A stretch of DNA of 45,128 bases from positions 1 through 45,128 of IMG/VR virus record IMGVR_UViG_3300030329_004565. One strand, given 5' to 3'. Of the stretch, positions 20,420-30,592 are shown piece by piece (within the stretch, counting starts at the first letter, position 1; every line of letters starts with the position of its first letter). A program made the translations under genes and the position numbers. The DNA is from a virus. The notes under the pieces are model-generated. The model saw only the letters and a program-made list of their open reading frames with translations, had not been told where the DNA came from and made no database searches.

Positions 20420-20437
20420 TTCGGGATACCGCCCGAA
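20420..20437 (-). other. Small hairpin between the giant gene and the lysine-rich gene
   Basis: TTCGGG-N6-CCCGAA forms six pairs in the 58-base gap. On the leftward transcript it is followed by AAAAGGAGAGG, not a T-run, so it is not a typical terminator. It may protect or process the mRNA. Confidence 0.3.
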
Positions 20438-20464
20438 GAATAACAGATGAATCTACAAAGGCAA

Positions 20465-23400
20465 TTACTCGTTGCCCCAGTCAGGAGTGGGGTCCTCCGC
20501 GTCCTCTTCCGGGTCAAGGTACTTCCCCAGGCTCTCTTTCGCCTCCCCCGTGAGGAGCCCCTCCTCAGCAAGCCCGTGCTTCGTCAACTGGTCGATCAGC
20601 CTTGGGCGGATCCACCGGAGGTACTGCTGCACCGCCTTCTTGGTCTGGGCACCACGCGATTTCTCCAGCCTCTTGTACCTGTCAAACGCTGACATGGTTT
20701 CCAGCAGCTTGTCAATCTCATCGACGGTGATCTGATTTCCGCTCTCAAAGGCGTCAAACACGAGCGACGCAAGCTGCTTGTTGATCCCAGAAGAAATCTC
20801 CTGAAGAGACTTCTTGAAACGCGCATCTGAACGCAACGCCATTTGCAACTGATTGTGAACCCGTGTGCTCAACCCGAGAGCGCCAGAAACCGTTGCGGTC
20901 TCGCCACGAGCAGGAGTGATTCCAAGGGCCGGGGCACCCGCCAGATGGGCGAGATCTCCACCATGCTTCAAAACCGGAATCGAGTTGAGAGCGAAGGCAG
21001 CGGTTTTCTTCCAGCTAGAATGAGAGTCTGCTGGATCGTAGAAGTGCTGGTTCCTCATTTCACCCCCAACAACAGCATTGAAGAACGGCATCAAAACGCC
21101 GCCCTGTGGGGCAAACAAGGAGAGGATCCTCTGGGCAACCTCCCCGCTTCCGACGCCATACCCGGCGATCTCTTCAGGAGTAAGGCCACCAAGACCCCTG
21201 CTCTGGCGGAAGGCGCTGCCAAGGCCTGACAGGTCAAGAGCGGTCGCGTCAAACACCATCGGACCCTCAAGGAAGCTGGAGTAGGTCTTCTTTTCAAAGG
21301 CCCCCTCTGCCCCCCCTTTGGATGTCAGTGCTCCCGATGGCATTGAAACGTCAGCGATGTCCGTCGCAATCCTCGGCATCATCATCCCGCGCTCGGAATA
21401 GTTGACGGCCTTGACGTAGTCCTCGCTGTACCCGAGGATCTCCGCAACAACCTGGTTGTGCGCGTTCATCGCGGAGTTCAATCCCCAGAAGCGAAGCGGT
21501 CTCATGTGAAGAGCCTCTGCCCAGATCTGAGAAGACGTTGCAGTCCACCGGACAAAGGGCGCTCCGAGAAGAAGGGGGTTTCTAGACATCGAGTCAAAAA
21601 CAGGAGCGACATCCATGTAGTCCGTCAGATACCTGTTCGCAGTGGCAACAGCCTCACGCCACGACATTCCATGGTCATACACAAGCTCAAGCACATAGCC
21701 GCCCCGCTGAACGGTGTCCGTTGCGCCATATATGCGAGCAGTTGTCCTCCGGGCAGACTTCGCTTTCCTCGACGCGGCAGACATCCGATCGCGAACCGGG
21801 GAAGAGGCCGCCCTTGATGCAACGCTTTCGTGGGATCTTGCACGGGCAGTCTTGCTGGTTCTCAACTGATCTGCAAGCGCAGCAAGATTGGGGCTCGCAT
21901 CATCAGTGACAATCCCGTAAATCTCAGCATACGCCTTTGACCGCTCCAGGCTGCTGCTCCCCTCGCGCATCTTGTTGGCAACGCTTTTCCCGACAGAGTC
22001 GAGAACCTCCAACTCATACGCCATGTACTGCTCTTGAAGGAGAGCCTCGAACTCATTCAAGGCAACGTCCGATGCACCAAAGCCAGCATCGCGCATTGCC
22101 TGCATGTCCTTGCTGATCTTCCCCGTCTTCTCTGCGCGCCACATGTCGTAGAACTGTCGCACGCGGGTACTTCGCATTGGAATCGGCGCAATGACCCCAA
22201 GTCCGGTGACATTCGTGATGATGTTCCTGGGAATCGTCCCGAGAGGGTTCGCAATGAGAGCCAGCTTCAGCGTTGTAGAAACCTCTGCCAGTGCGCTTGT
22301 GGCAGCCTCATGGGCAACCTTCACGTCCTTGAAATACTCAGAGGCTCGCTTGTGAATGTACAGAGGCCTGTCCACAGAAGCCGTCTTGGCCGGGGCAGAC
22401 TCCTTCAGTTCAAACACAGAACCGAAATCCTTCACATTGCTCTCTGAACTCAAGACACCGAACATCTGCTTCTCGCCCTTGGGAAGAGAGAGCAACTCGG
22501 ACTCCGTAAGAATCATCCCGTGCTCTCGCAGCGTCTTTCCAAGGGTCAGGTTGGCAAGGTTCTGCTCAACGCCGTGTACCGTGCGCACAAGCCTGTCAGA
22601 GAAATCGACAAGACCCATTTCCATTCTGCGCTCAAGAGACGTCGGAATCTTGAACGCGGGGGACTCCCCAGAAAACTTGAACGTCGCGCCGCCTGCAAAC
22701 TCCTGGAGGGTTGGGAGTGCAAAATCACCCCGGTTTCTCTGGAGGATCAACTGAGGGGAGATTCCGTAAGCCTCAGACATCTCCGAGAGAGCCTTCATGT
22801 CAAGCACCTCCCCCTTCTTGAAGGAGTGCTCAAACGAACTCATCAGCCGCTCACGATAGAATCTGGAGACGGTTGGGCTGGCCTCGATGGCCTCCGCGAT
22901 TTTGGTGGGGCTGTCGATCATGTCACTGAGGCGACCAGCCTTCGGCCCACCAACGGCCTTACCAAGGAGATGGTCTGCCTGATCAAGAGCCAACTCCAAA
23001 ACCCGACTGTTGGGATTGGCCTCTCTACGACGCCACACACCGAGCCAGTAATCGGCCAGCATCTTGTCATTGTAATACTCGGACAGCCAGCGACCCATGT
23101 TCTTTCGGACAACCGCTTCACTGAAAAGCGGGGTCGAGCGAACAGCCCCATTCACATCGGTGTACACCTTCGTTGAAAGAGCGCCCGTAAGGGTCTGGGC
23201 AGTCCGGTCCCACAAATACGCACCAAACGGCCTCAAGAACCTGTTCCCCAGAACAACCGCATTCCGAGCCTCGGTGGGAAGCTCCCCCCACGAAAGGCCC
23301 TTTCTAGGCACAAACCTCGTGTCCGTCACCGACAAATGAGCGTCAAGAACGCTGATGTCGCCTCGGTCAACGCGGGCAATGAACTCATCAAGAGTCACCC

Positions 23401-26400
23401 ATGCGCCGTTTGTCTGAACCTCAGAGGCAACCCAGTCGCCAAGTGTGCTCTTGAGCCCGTTTCGATCCTTGATCACGAACGTCTTGTCAAACTCAGCCAG
23501 AGCAGAAAGAAGACGCTGGGACTCCAGATTCCGGGCAACGATTGCACCATCATTCGGAAGCCTTCCAGTGCGCGGATCCTTGGTAAAGGCAACGCCAGCC
23601 TCTTCCAGAACAGTACGAACCTCTTCAGTGCCGATGGTTATTACATCATCAGCAGAGCCCTTCAGAGGCTCAAGAACATCCGCCGCAATACCAGCGCGGT
23701 GGCGCTGACGAACTCGCCACGACTGAATGTCCTGGTAGATTGGACCAAGGCGATTCCGAGGGCCTACAATCTGTGCAAGTGCGCGGTCATACCACGCGGC
23801 GCTTTTCCCGTGGGCCAGGCTATCGCCTGTAGTTCGATACACTCTGTCCATTGCCACGTCGCCGATCCATCCGGGCAACTGAATGAACGCAAATGGGTGC
23901 TCCAGCCACTCCAGAAATGGCTCAGTGACATGTGGCCGCTCGCTTGGGTGCCCGCCCTCTCCAATCTTTGGAGCCCCCTTCCCCTCAAGAGGGGCCATGA
24001 TCTGCTCACGCATCTTCTGGACGCGCTTTCCAAAGAACAGGTCCGCAAACCGCCGACGGGTGGGGCGTCCGTCTGGATTCCAGTATGTCGGCTTTCCTTT
24101 TGGCTCGCCCATCACAGGGCCTTCAGGAACCTCAGAGGCAAACACACGCCGGGAGTTCCCGGAAGGCTTGAACTTCACTGCCCCCTGTGCCGGATTGACC
24201 TCTGCTCTCCGAACAAACTCGGCAACGCGGCTTCCCGCAAAACCGAGCGCTTGATAGGCGTCAGGATGAGTCCATCCCGCATCCACAAGACCTTCAGCGC
24301 TCTGCCACTTGTTCACCTCAAGATGCCACTGGGCCTCCGTAAGGCCAGACTCCATCAGGGCGCGAGAGATCCCCTCCTGGGCCTCCACAGCGCCAAAGGT
24401 GGTGCGACGGCCAAAGGAGTCAACGCGGATACGAGACGCCTCGATTCTCGCAGCCTCCTCAATGAAGGGAAGCATGTTGTTCATTTGCACGCGGGGGTTC
24501 CATGGCCCCACGGTGGAGTCCACCAGCATGTAAAGAATGGGATCTCTCACCCCCTCAACTGCCAGGTCTGCCATCTGAACTTCCGTGGGCAGCTTCCGGT
24601 AATTCGCCAGAATCTCTCCACGCACGTCCAGCGGCATGTCCAATCCAGATTGTCCAAGCCTCTCAACACCATCCACGCTACGCTCAATCGCCTTCCGAAG
24701 CTGGATGTCCTCCAGCGTAAACCTAGCCTCGTCGAGGACCGGAGACTCTCCCGGGGCCTTCGGGCTGGGCCTTTCAGCAAGAACGGTTTCCGAGTTGAGA
24801 AGTCTCTTCCCCTGCTTGCCAGTAAATTTCCCCTCGAAAAGATCAACGAGGCTATCCACCAGAACGGCCTCTGTCTCGCCTCCAACCACACTCCCCTTCG
24901 ATCTTTCCCGGTAATTCCGCCTAATGCTTGAGGTAATTCCTTCCAGATCAAGAGCGCCATCCGAAACAGCGATGCCCTCCTCCACAAGAGAGAGCCGGAA
25001 CCCATCATCAGAAAGACGGGTCAATTCCTCAAGGGCGGCTCGCGGGTCCTCCTCCATCAGAGTGCGAAGGCGATCAAGCGACGCCTCCGAAATCCGCTTG
25101 TTCCCAGATGGAATGTCCGCAAGAACGCGGCCTCTTGAGGCAAGCCTGTCCGCGTCATTGACCTTCTTTTCAATCGCGTCCGCAATCTCCAGTTCCGCAG
25201 CAGCCTCTTCCGGGTGCGTGGCCTGCTTTGCCTGAGCCCTACGCCTGATCGCCTCAGCACGGGTCAACTGACCAGTGGGCTCGAAATTGTCCGGGATGAG
25301 GGAGGCCTCTTCTGCAACAAGGGGCTCAACGCCCTGGCTGTCCACGACCTTGTGTCCCTGGCCCTGAGCGCGGTGGATCCGCCTCAGATGATTGACGCGC
25401 CCGGTTTGCATGAGGTACGACGCCTGGTACCCATCGACCCCGAGTCGCTCCTGAAGCGTCTCAGCCCACCTGTTGATAACAGGGGACTTTGTCACCGCAA
25501 GGGAGTTCTGGGTAACACCGGCCTCGGCGGCGTCGCTCGTGGCCTTGATCATGCTCTCCATGGCTTGGAGATCTGGAAGCTCCGGGACCCCTTCCACCAC
25601 ATTCGGACGCCTTCCAAAGGCATCGTCAATGACATGCGCGGCCTCCACAAAGCCATCCACCGCCTCGGCAGGGATGTCCGAAACGACCTCTGCCGGGGCC
25701 TCTGGCGCAGCCTTCTGCTCCCACTCAGGGCCAGCCCCATGGGCGCGAGCAGGGGGCTCTGCGGCCCGCGCCGCCTCACCAGACTCTCCCAAGATCTCAT
25801 GGGGGGTCTTCGGGGTGGCCTTGGGCTTCGGATCCCGCGACAAACCCTCCAGCGCCCTGGCCAGGTTTCGAGATGCTGCGGTTTCAATCGCAAGAAGCCG
25901 GGGTCCTGCCGCCTTTGCAACCCCGCCAATCGCCGTCCAATCCAGAAGAGAGAACAGGGTATCCCGGTGCCACTGGTCGCGGCCAATACCGCCCGGATCA
26001 ATGGCGTCTGCGAGGTCATACCCCGCGTCTGCGAGGGACTGGTATCCCATCATCTCGTCCATGTAGGCCACTGACTCAACGGCCATTGCCCCAAGGCCCT
26101 CAATGGAATGCCCCATGTGGATGGCGATTCCCGGCGGCATCTGCTTCACAAGGGACAGATACTGGGCCGTGATGGATCCGTTGGTCCTCCGGTCAAGAAA
26201 CTCCATTTCGAGCGCATCGAGGAGGATCTCCTGATTATCGGACTCCCTGTACATCCCCAGATTCTTACCCTCGGCAATTGCCTTGCGGATCTTTTCCTTC
26301 CCCAGGCGAGACATTTCCCGGGCCACATGAGCGGATGCCTCCTTGGAGTCGTTGAAGTCGTCTGCGATCTGCCATGCTCGCTGGGCAACACCCGAGCGGC

Positions 26401-27787
26401 TCAGGTCTTTGGGAAGGCCCAGGTTTCGGTAGCCGGAGATGGCCTCTTTTGCCAACTCGCTATCACTCGCGAGGAACACATCGAACTCCGAGTCCGTCAT
26501 CTCGCCGCTGCCTACGCGCTCCATGGCAAGGATGATCTCAAAGGGGTGCTTGTTGTGCCTGACTGCCATTCTTGAAACAGCGCCAGCACCCTCAATCATC
26601 TCTTTTGATGTGGGGCTCTTGTACCCGAAGATCTTCTTCGCAGAGGGGTAGTCCAGATACTGCGTGACACCCATTCGCTTCCCAAACTCCGGGAACTCTC
26701 CGTTGATTGGACCCGGTGTCGGACTCACGAGGGAGATCATCGAATCCATCACGCTTGCGCGATCGTCAGAAAGCGGGTTGATGAAGTCTGATATCGGCCT
26801 TCTGGATTCTTGGGGAGCAACAAGTCCAGATGAGATGTGAGATGATTCAAGATCTCCCTGAATCTTCCGCATCGCCTTTACGTCGTCGCTGGGCTCAGGA
26901 GATGAACTGGCGTATTCCCAGTCGCTATATGCCGCAACGCTACCAGACACCGGAATCAGGGGGATGGTTGCAAGCGCCTTTGCTGCGCCCCAGATGTTTC
27001 CCGTCCCCCAGCCAACAAAGTCATCTGAGAATCTGGGAATCTTGGCGTGGCTCTCCATCATTCCGCCGATGATGATTGGCCGACCATCCATCTCGCGCTC
27101 GGCCCCGGAAAGATAGCCGATTTTCTTGCGCTCGCCCTTGAGGCTCCTGTCACCGGATATGTGCTTTGGGAGGAAGTACTTCCCAAAGACATCCCTGGCA
27201 TTGTTCATGTCATTGAGAATTGGCGGAAGGTCTCCCGGGTCTCCTGACACAGCGGCCATTGATGCATCGATCGATCTCGACGCAGCAGGGTCCAGCCTCC
27301 GAATGGCCGCGAGCGGATTGGGCTTGATGATGGCCATTGCAGCCCTTCCAAGGGCATACTTGTCCTGCTCACTCAAGTTGTCGCTGTAGTGCTCGGCAAT
27401 GCGATGTAGGCCCTCCAGGTTTCCAGCCTCGCTGTTCTCCTGGATCAACCGAGACAGGTCGGTCTCTTCAATGGTCTGGACTGACTCATCAGATGCCGAG
27501 GGGTCCTGGGTAATCCCCCAGGGGGAGGCCTCTGTGTAAAGAGGGGCTGCCGGAGGGAGGACGCTGAAGTTGTCCTCAAATCCCTCAAGACTCTCAACAG
27601 GCGCTCCAAGGGGGTCTGGCGCAATGTCAGGAGCAGCGAGGAGAGGGTCCTCGATGGCAACCGTTTCTTTCAGAAGGTCATCATACGCGCCTGGCTGATC
27701 GGAGGTCTCCCGAAGGAGATCGGCATACGGATCATCGACGGCCTCTGTCTCGGCAAGAAGCTCATCATATGGGGACTTGGAGACCAT
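20465..27787 (-). CDS. Giant 2440-aa virion (ejection/polyvalent) protein
   Basis: This single frame fills a sixth of the genome. The N-terminus has three copies of a motif spaced exactly 14 residues apart: PYDELLAET (6-14), PYADLLRET (20-28), AYDDLLKET (34-42). The rest is mostly helical. Near 1860-2050 segments such as LALIANPLGTIPRNIITNV and DTVQRGGYVLELVYDHGMSW resemble the C-terminal parts of large phage polyvalent or internal virion proteins. I found no transglycosylase, methylase or RNA-polymerase motif. It follows two internal-virion candidates in the late operon, so an injected head protein is the likely role. Length is near or above T7 gp16 (1318 aa). Confidence 0.75.
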   Translation of the reverse strand: MVSKSPYDELLAETEAVDDPYADLLRETSDQPGAYDDLLKETVAIEDPLLAAPDIAPDPLGAPVESLEGFEDNFSVLPPAAPLYTEASPWGITQDPSASDESVQTIEETDLSRLIQENSEAGNLEGLHRIAEHYSDNLSEQDKYALGRAAMAIIKPNPLAAIRRLDPAASRSIDASMAAVSGDPGDLPPILNDMNNARDVFGKYFLPKHISGDRSLKGERKKIGYLSGAEREMDGRPIIIGGMMESHAKIPRFSDDFVGWGTGNIWGAAKALATIPLIPVSGSVAAYSDWEYASSSPEPSDDVKAMRKIQGDLESSHISSGLVAPQESRRPISDFINPLSDDRASVMDSMISLVSPTPGPINGEFPEFGKRMGVTQYLDYPSAKKIFGYKSPTSKEMIEGAGAVSRMAVRHNKHPFEIILAMERVGSGEMTDSEFDVFLASDSELAKEAISGYRNLGLPKDLSRSGVAQRAWQIADDFNDSKEASAHVAREMSRLGKEKIRKAIAEGKNLGMYRESDNQEILLDALEMEFLDRRTNGSITAQYLSLVKQMPPGIAIHMGHSIEGLGAMAVESVAYMDEMMGYQSLADAGYDLADAIDPGGIGRDQWHRDTLFSLLDWTAIGGVAKAAGPRLLAIETAASRNLARALEGLSRDPKPKATPKTPHEILGESGEAARAAEPPARAHGAGPEWEQKAAPEAPAEVVSDIPAEAVDGFVEAAHVIDDAFGRRPNVVEGVPELPDLQAMESMIKATSDAAEAGVTQNSLAVTKSPVINRWAETLQERLGVDGYQASYLMQTGRVNHLRRIHRAQGQGHKVVDSQGVEPLVAEEASLIPDNFEPTGQLTRAEAIRRRAQAKQATHPEEAAAELEIADAIEKKVNDADRLASRGRVLADIPSGNKRISEASLDRLRTLMEEDPRAALEELTRLSDDGFRLSLVEEGIAVSDGALDLEGITSSIRRNYRERSKGSVVGGETEAVLVDSLVDLFEGKFTGKQGKRLLNSETVLAERPSPKAPGESPVLDEARFTLEDIQLRKAIERSVDGVERLGQSGLDMPLDVRGEILANYRKLPTEVQMADLAVEGVRDPILYMLVDSTVGPWNPRVQMNNMLPFIEEAARIEASRIRVDSFGRRTTFGAVEAQEGISRALMESGLTEAQWHLEVNKWQSAEGLVDAGWTHPDAYQALGFAGSRVAEFVRRAEVNPAQGAVKFKPSGNSRRVFASEVPEGPVMGEPKGKPTYWNPDGRPTRRRFADLFFGKRVQKMREQIMAPLEGKGAPKIGEGGHPSERPHVTEPFLEWLEHPFAFIQLPGWIGDVAMDRVYRTTGDSLAHGKSAAWYDRALAQIVGPRNRLGPIYQDIQSWRVRQRHRAGIAADVLEPLKGSADDVITIGTEEVRTVLEEAGVAFTKDPRTGRLPNDGAIVARNLESQRLLSALAEFDKTFVIKDRNGLKSTLGDWVASEVQTNGAWVTLDEFIARVDRGDISVLDAHLSVTDTRFVPRKGLSWGELPTEARNAVVLGNRFLRPFGAYLWDRTAQTLTGALSTKVYTDVNGAVRSTPLFSEAVVRKNMGRWLSEYYNDKMLADYWLGVWRRREANPNSRVLELALDQADHLLGKAVGGPKAGRLSDMIDSPTKIAEAIEASPTVSRFYRERLMSSFEHSFKKGEVLDMKALSEMSEAYGISPQLILQRNRGDFALPTLQEFAGGATFKFSGESPAFKIPTSLERRMEMGLVDFSDRLVRTVHGVEQNLANLTLGKTLREHGMILTESELLSLPKGEKQMFGVLSSESNVKDFGSVFELKESAPAKTASVDRPLYIHKRASEYFKDVKVAHEAATSALAEVSTTLKLALIANPLGTIPRNIITNVTGLGVIAPIPMRSTRVRQFYDMWRAEKTGKISKDMQAMRDAGFGASDVALNEFEALLQEQYMAYELEVLDSVGKSVANKMREGSSSLERSKAYAEIYGIVTDDASPNLAALADQLRTSKTARARSHESVASRAASSPVRDRMSAASRKAKSARRTTARIYGATDTVQRGGYVLELVYDHGMSWREAVATANRYLTDYMDVAPVFDSMSRNPLLLGAPFVRWTATSSQIWAEALHMRPLRFWGLNSAMNAHNQVVAEILGYSEDYVKAVNYSERGMMMPRIATDIADVSMPSGALTSKGGAEGAFEKKTYSSFLEGPMVFDATALDLSGLGSAFRQSRGLGGLTPEEIAGYGVGSGEVAQRILSLFAPQGGVLMPFFNAVVGGEMRNQHFYDPADSHSSWKKTAAFALNSIPVLKHGGDLAHLAGAPALGITPARGETATVSGALGLSTRVHNQLQMALRSDARFKKSLQEISSGINKQLASLVFDAFESGNQITVDEIDKLLETMSAFDRYKRLEKSRGAQTKKAVQQYLRWIRPRLIDQLTKHGLAEEGLLTGEAKESLGKYLDPEEDAEDPTPDWGNE

Positions 27788-27796
27788 CCTGCCGCC

Positions 27797-29200
27797 CTAT
27801 CTCCCGCCCGCAAGCATTTCGAAGAGGCTTTTTTCATCATACCCCTCTTTCCGCAGCGCGTCCTGGAACTCCAAGGTGATCGTCTTCATGTGGCCATTCA
27901 CTTCCTCTTGAGCGAGGGCCCCCCTATTCACGGCACCATCAAGGAACCGTCTGATTTTGGCCATCGTCAGGGCTGGGCTGGGGGCCAGAAGGTCTCCCGG
28001 ATTAAATCCAGGGGGGGAGAGTCTGGCAAGAATCCCCAGCGCCTCGCCAGATGTTGTCGCTTCGGGGCCTGTCCCAAGAACATTTCTCAAGGCAACCTGC
28101 GACCTGGCCTCTGCGGGGTCGCTGGACGCGCCGGCCAGGTAGTCCCGGATCTTCGCCGCATCTGACGGCGTGATGTGGTTGGACGCCATGACCTTTGCGA
28201 ACTTGTTCTTCTCTCCCGATGAAAGGGCGAACTCGCCGCCCTGGTCTTTAACCCAACGGGCAATTCTCATCACCGCATTTGCGTGGTTGCGGCGTGCGGC
28301 AGGGTCAGACGCCCCCCGACCTTTCAAGTCATTCATCGTTTCTTCAGCTTTCATCCAAGGCGACAGCAGTCTGGCGGGGATCCTCCCCTGTGGTGCTTTG
28401 GCCCCACCTCCGCGACGTGCGGGTGGGCGAGACTTTCCTCTTTGGCCGAGCGGGGTTTGGATCTGCTCGCCAGATCGAGGCATTCGGAAACGCTGCCCTC
28501 GACGCTTCGCCTTTTCCGCAGCCAACTTCTCTTGCTTCTCGATTGCACGGTTGAGCATCTCCGCCCGCTTCTCAGGAATCTTTCCAGCCTCCACCATCCC
28601 CTGAATGGTCTCGTACTCGCCCCGAGCATCCGCAAGCTGCTCCTCAAGGGCCATTCTCTGCTCCCACAAGCGAGCGTGCTCAGGGTTCCCCGCTATCATC
28701 CCCGCGCCCCCATCTGCCGGACCCGCCGGGTTGATCTCATCCAGTTGCCAGTCAATCTTGGTGATCTTCTTCTGAAGCTCCGACACCCGGTGCTCCTTTT
28801 GCCGAACGTGGCCAAATAGCTCCTCTTGCTTGTCGAAGACCCGCCTGTCCTCCGGGGAAAGCCACCCAGCAACCGCGTAGGGATCTCCAGTCTGCCGATA
28901 CCCAGCAATGCGCTCCCGGTCCCTCTCGTCTTCCTCGGCCCTGCCCAGGCCAAGCCAGTCCGCCTCAGCAGCAGCATAATCCCGCCTGGTGGCCATGAGG
29001 CTCTCTTCAGCAGTGGGCATCTTCTCTTCCATCGTCCGCTGCACGAACTCCACGCCAGCCGTCTTCGCGGTCTCGCCCAGGATTCCCGAAACCAAGGAGT
29101 TCCGAAGAGCCAGATTGGACTGCTTTGTCAACGCCTCCTTCTGGCGGCGAAGCTCCTGGTCCAACTGGACAGCGCTTTTTCCTTGCGGTGCTACAGGCAT
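27797..29200 (-). CDS. Internal virion protein candidate, coiled-coil, 467 aa
   Basis: The product is highly charged with long helices (QELRRQKEALTKQSNLALR, VRQKEHRVSELQKKITK, RAEMLNRAIEKQEKLAAEK) and a Gly/Arg/Pro-rich linker near 250-285. The C-terminal third is compact and helical. It lies between the 452-aa protein and the giant protein, the usual place for internal core proteins of short-tailed phages. The assignment rests on context and composition. Confidence 0.6.
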   Translation of the reverse strand: MPVAPQGKSAVQLDQELRRQKEALTKQSNLALRNSLVSGILGETAKTAGVEFVQRTMEEKMPTAEESLMATRRDYAAAEADWLGLGRAEEDERDRERIAGYRQTGDPYAVAGWLSPEDRRVFDKQEELFGHVRQKEHRVSELQKKITKIDWQLDEINPAGPADGGAGMIAGNPEHARLWEQRMALEEQLADARGEYETIQGMVEAGKIPEKRAEMLNRAIEKQEKLAAEKAKRRGQRFRMPRSGEQIQTPLGQRGKSRPPARRGGGAKAPQGRIPARLLSPWMKAEETMNDLKGRGASDPAARRNHANAVMRIARWVKDQGGEFALSSGEKNKFAKVMASNHITPSDAAKIRDYLAGASSDPAEARSQVALRNVLGTGPEATTSGEALGILARLSPPGFNPGDLLAPSPALTMAKIRRFLDGAVNRGALAQEEVNGHMKTITLEFQDALRKEGYDEKSLFEMLAGGR

Positions 29201-29224
29201 CTCACGGGCTCCTTCTTGAATCTC

Positions 29225-30583
29225 CTAGAAAATAACTTCAAGGGCTTCATCCCAGTTCCACGGCAAAATGTGCGACCAGCCCAACGACTCTTCTTCCCCG
29301 TACCCGGCCTTGTGAAGGCCGAACCCGTACATGTCTGCCTGCCCCTGAGCCCACTCCGTGACGTCCTTGATGGAGGCCCCAGAGCCAAGCATCTGCTGCG
29401 CCCCAAGCATCATGTTCATGAATTGCTGCGCTGTCGCGCCTGTGGGCTCCAGGCCAGACCAGTCGATGATGTTCATGATCGACGTGACGACCTCCTCGTT
29501 GATGAACTTCACCGAGTTCATCCAGTCCTGCAACTGCTGGGTGCTGATCTGCTGTCCAGCCTGAGCAGCCGCAAACATGGCCTGACCCTGCTGCTGCCAG
29601 TTCGTGACCTGCTCTTGCAGGTCTGTCTCGATCTGCGACAGGTTTGCCAGATCAAGGGCTCGATGCTGCTGAAGAGCCTTGTCATACACTTGCGCGAGGA
29701 GCGCATTGTTCGCAGCAATCTCAGCGCCAGAGCCAGACATGCCGGCCATCGCGTACTGCCGAGAAAGCTGAGAAAGACCCATGTTGTATGCCTGAAGGGC
29801 CTGGTCATCAATCCCCGTATGGGCCTTCTCAAGCTCCGCTGGCTCAAATCCGGGGCTGTCTGCGCTGATCGCAACACCAGCGTTGTCCAGTGCGGCGTAG
29901 CCGCCAGTGGCCGCTGTATCGATCGCCGCCTCTTCCTGGGCCTCCGTGGTCATGCCGCTGTCGCCGCCGCCCACGAACCCCTCCCCGCTTGCCGTGTCGC
30001 CATCCCATCCTGCCCAGTCGTCCCCAAATGGGCTTTCTCCGAGGTCTCCCGTCTGCGCTGCAAAGGTCTGGAGAATCTCAGGCTCTCGCGGTCGTCCCGT
30101 CTGGCCATGCTCTCCAAACAACTCGAACCCGCCAAAGGGCTGCTCGAACCCATCTCTCCGACCATCAGGTGCCTGCTCAAGGGGCTGGTCTTCCATCAAC
30201 GTCACGGTAGGGAGGTCTTCACGACCACCACGGCCCGCACCCGGAAGATCACTAAACGCAGACAAACCCATCAAACGATTCATCGACATCATGTCCTGAT
30301 GAGGAAGACCCGCCATCAACTCGTACCCAGAAGCAGGAGGGGCCTTGCGCATTGGAGGCACAGCGGCACGAGGGGGCATTCCCTGCCCGCCTGCGGCTCT
30401 CCCGGGCATCTGCCCACCCGTGAGGCCTCGCTGGTAGGCGCTGCGCTCCTGGCGGGCCTGCTGGGGCTGTCGGGGCATGTACGGGTTGAACTGGCCTCCC
30501 TGTGCAACATTGCGCTGTGCGGTCTGCTGCGTCCCAGGGACACCGAATCCAGATGAGTTGCTGTTTCCTGGCGTTTTTGCCAT
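29225..30583 (-). CDS. Internal virion protein candidate, 452 aa
   Basis: The first 225 residues are low in complexity: Gly, Gln, Pro, Asp and Arg (MPRQPQQARQERSAYQRG). The second half is helical (ALQAYNMGLSQLSRQYAMAG, AEIAANNALLAQVYDKALQQ) and resembles internal virion proteins of T7-like phages that form the ejection channel. It is followed downstream by two further late proteins of the same kind. Family not recognised. Confidence 0.55.
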   Translation of the reverse strand: MAKTPGNSNSSGFGVPGTQQTAQRNVAQGGQFNPYMPRQPQQARQERSAYQRGLTGGQMPGRAAGGQGMPPRAAVPPMRKAPPASGYELMAGLPHQDMMSMNRLMGLSAFSDLPGAGRGGREDLPTVTLMEDQPLEQAPDGRRDGFEQPFGGFELFGEHGQTGRPREPEILQTFAAQTGDLGESPFGDDWAGWDGDTASGEGFVGGGDSGMTTEAQEEAAIDTAATGGYAALDNAGVAISADSPGFEPAELEKAHTGIDDQALQAYNMGLSQLSRQYAMAGMSGSGAEIAANNALLAQVYDKALQQHRALDLANLSQIETDLQEQVTNWQQQGQAMFAAAQAGQQISTQQLQDWMNSVKFINEEVVTSIMNIIDWSGLEPTGATAQQFMNMMLGAQQMLGSGASIKDVTEWAQGQADMYGFGLHKAGYGEEESLGWSHILPWNWDEALEVIF

Positions 30584-30592
30584 CGGAATCTC

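Noticed and set aside
23336-24931. 531-codon + strand frame inside the giant late gene
   Set aside because: It is antisense to a 2440-codon frame with coherent protein sequence and flanking late genes; its own product has no domain character.
28826-30556. 576-codon + strand frame opposite internal virion genes
   Set aside because: It spans the gap between two leftward genes and mirrors their codon pattern; composition is antisense-like (Leu/Arg/His-rich).
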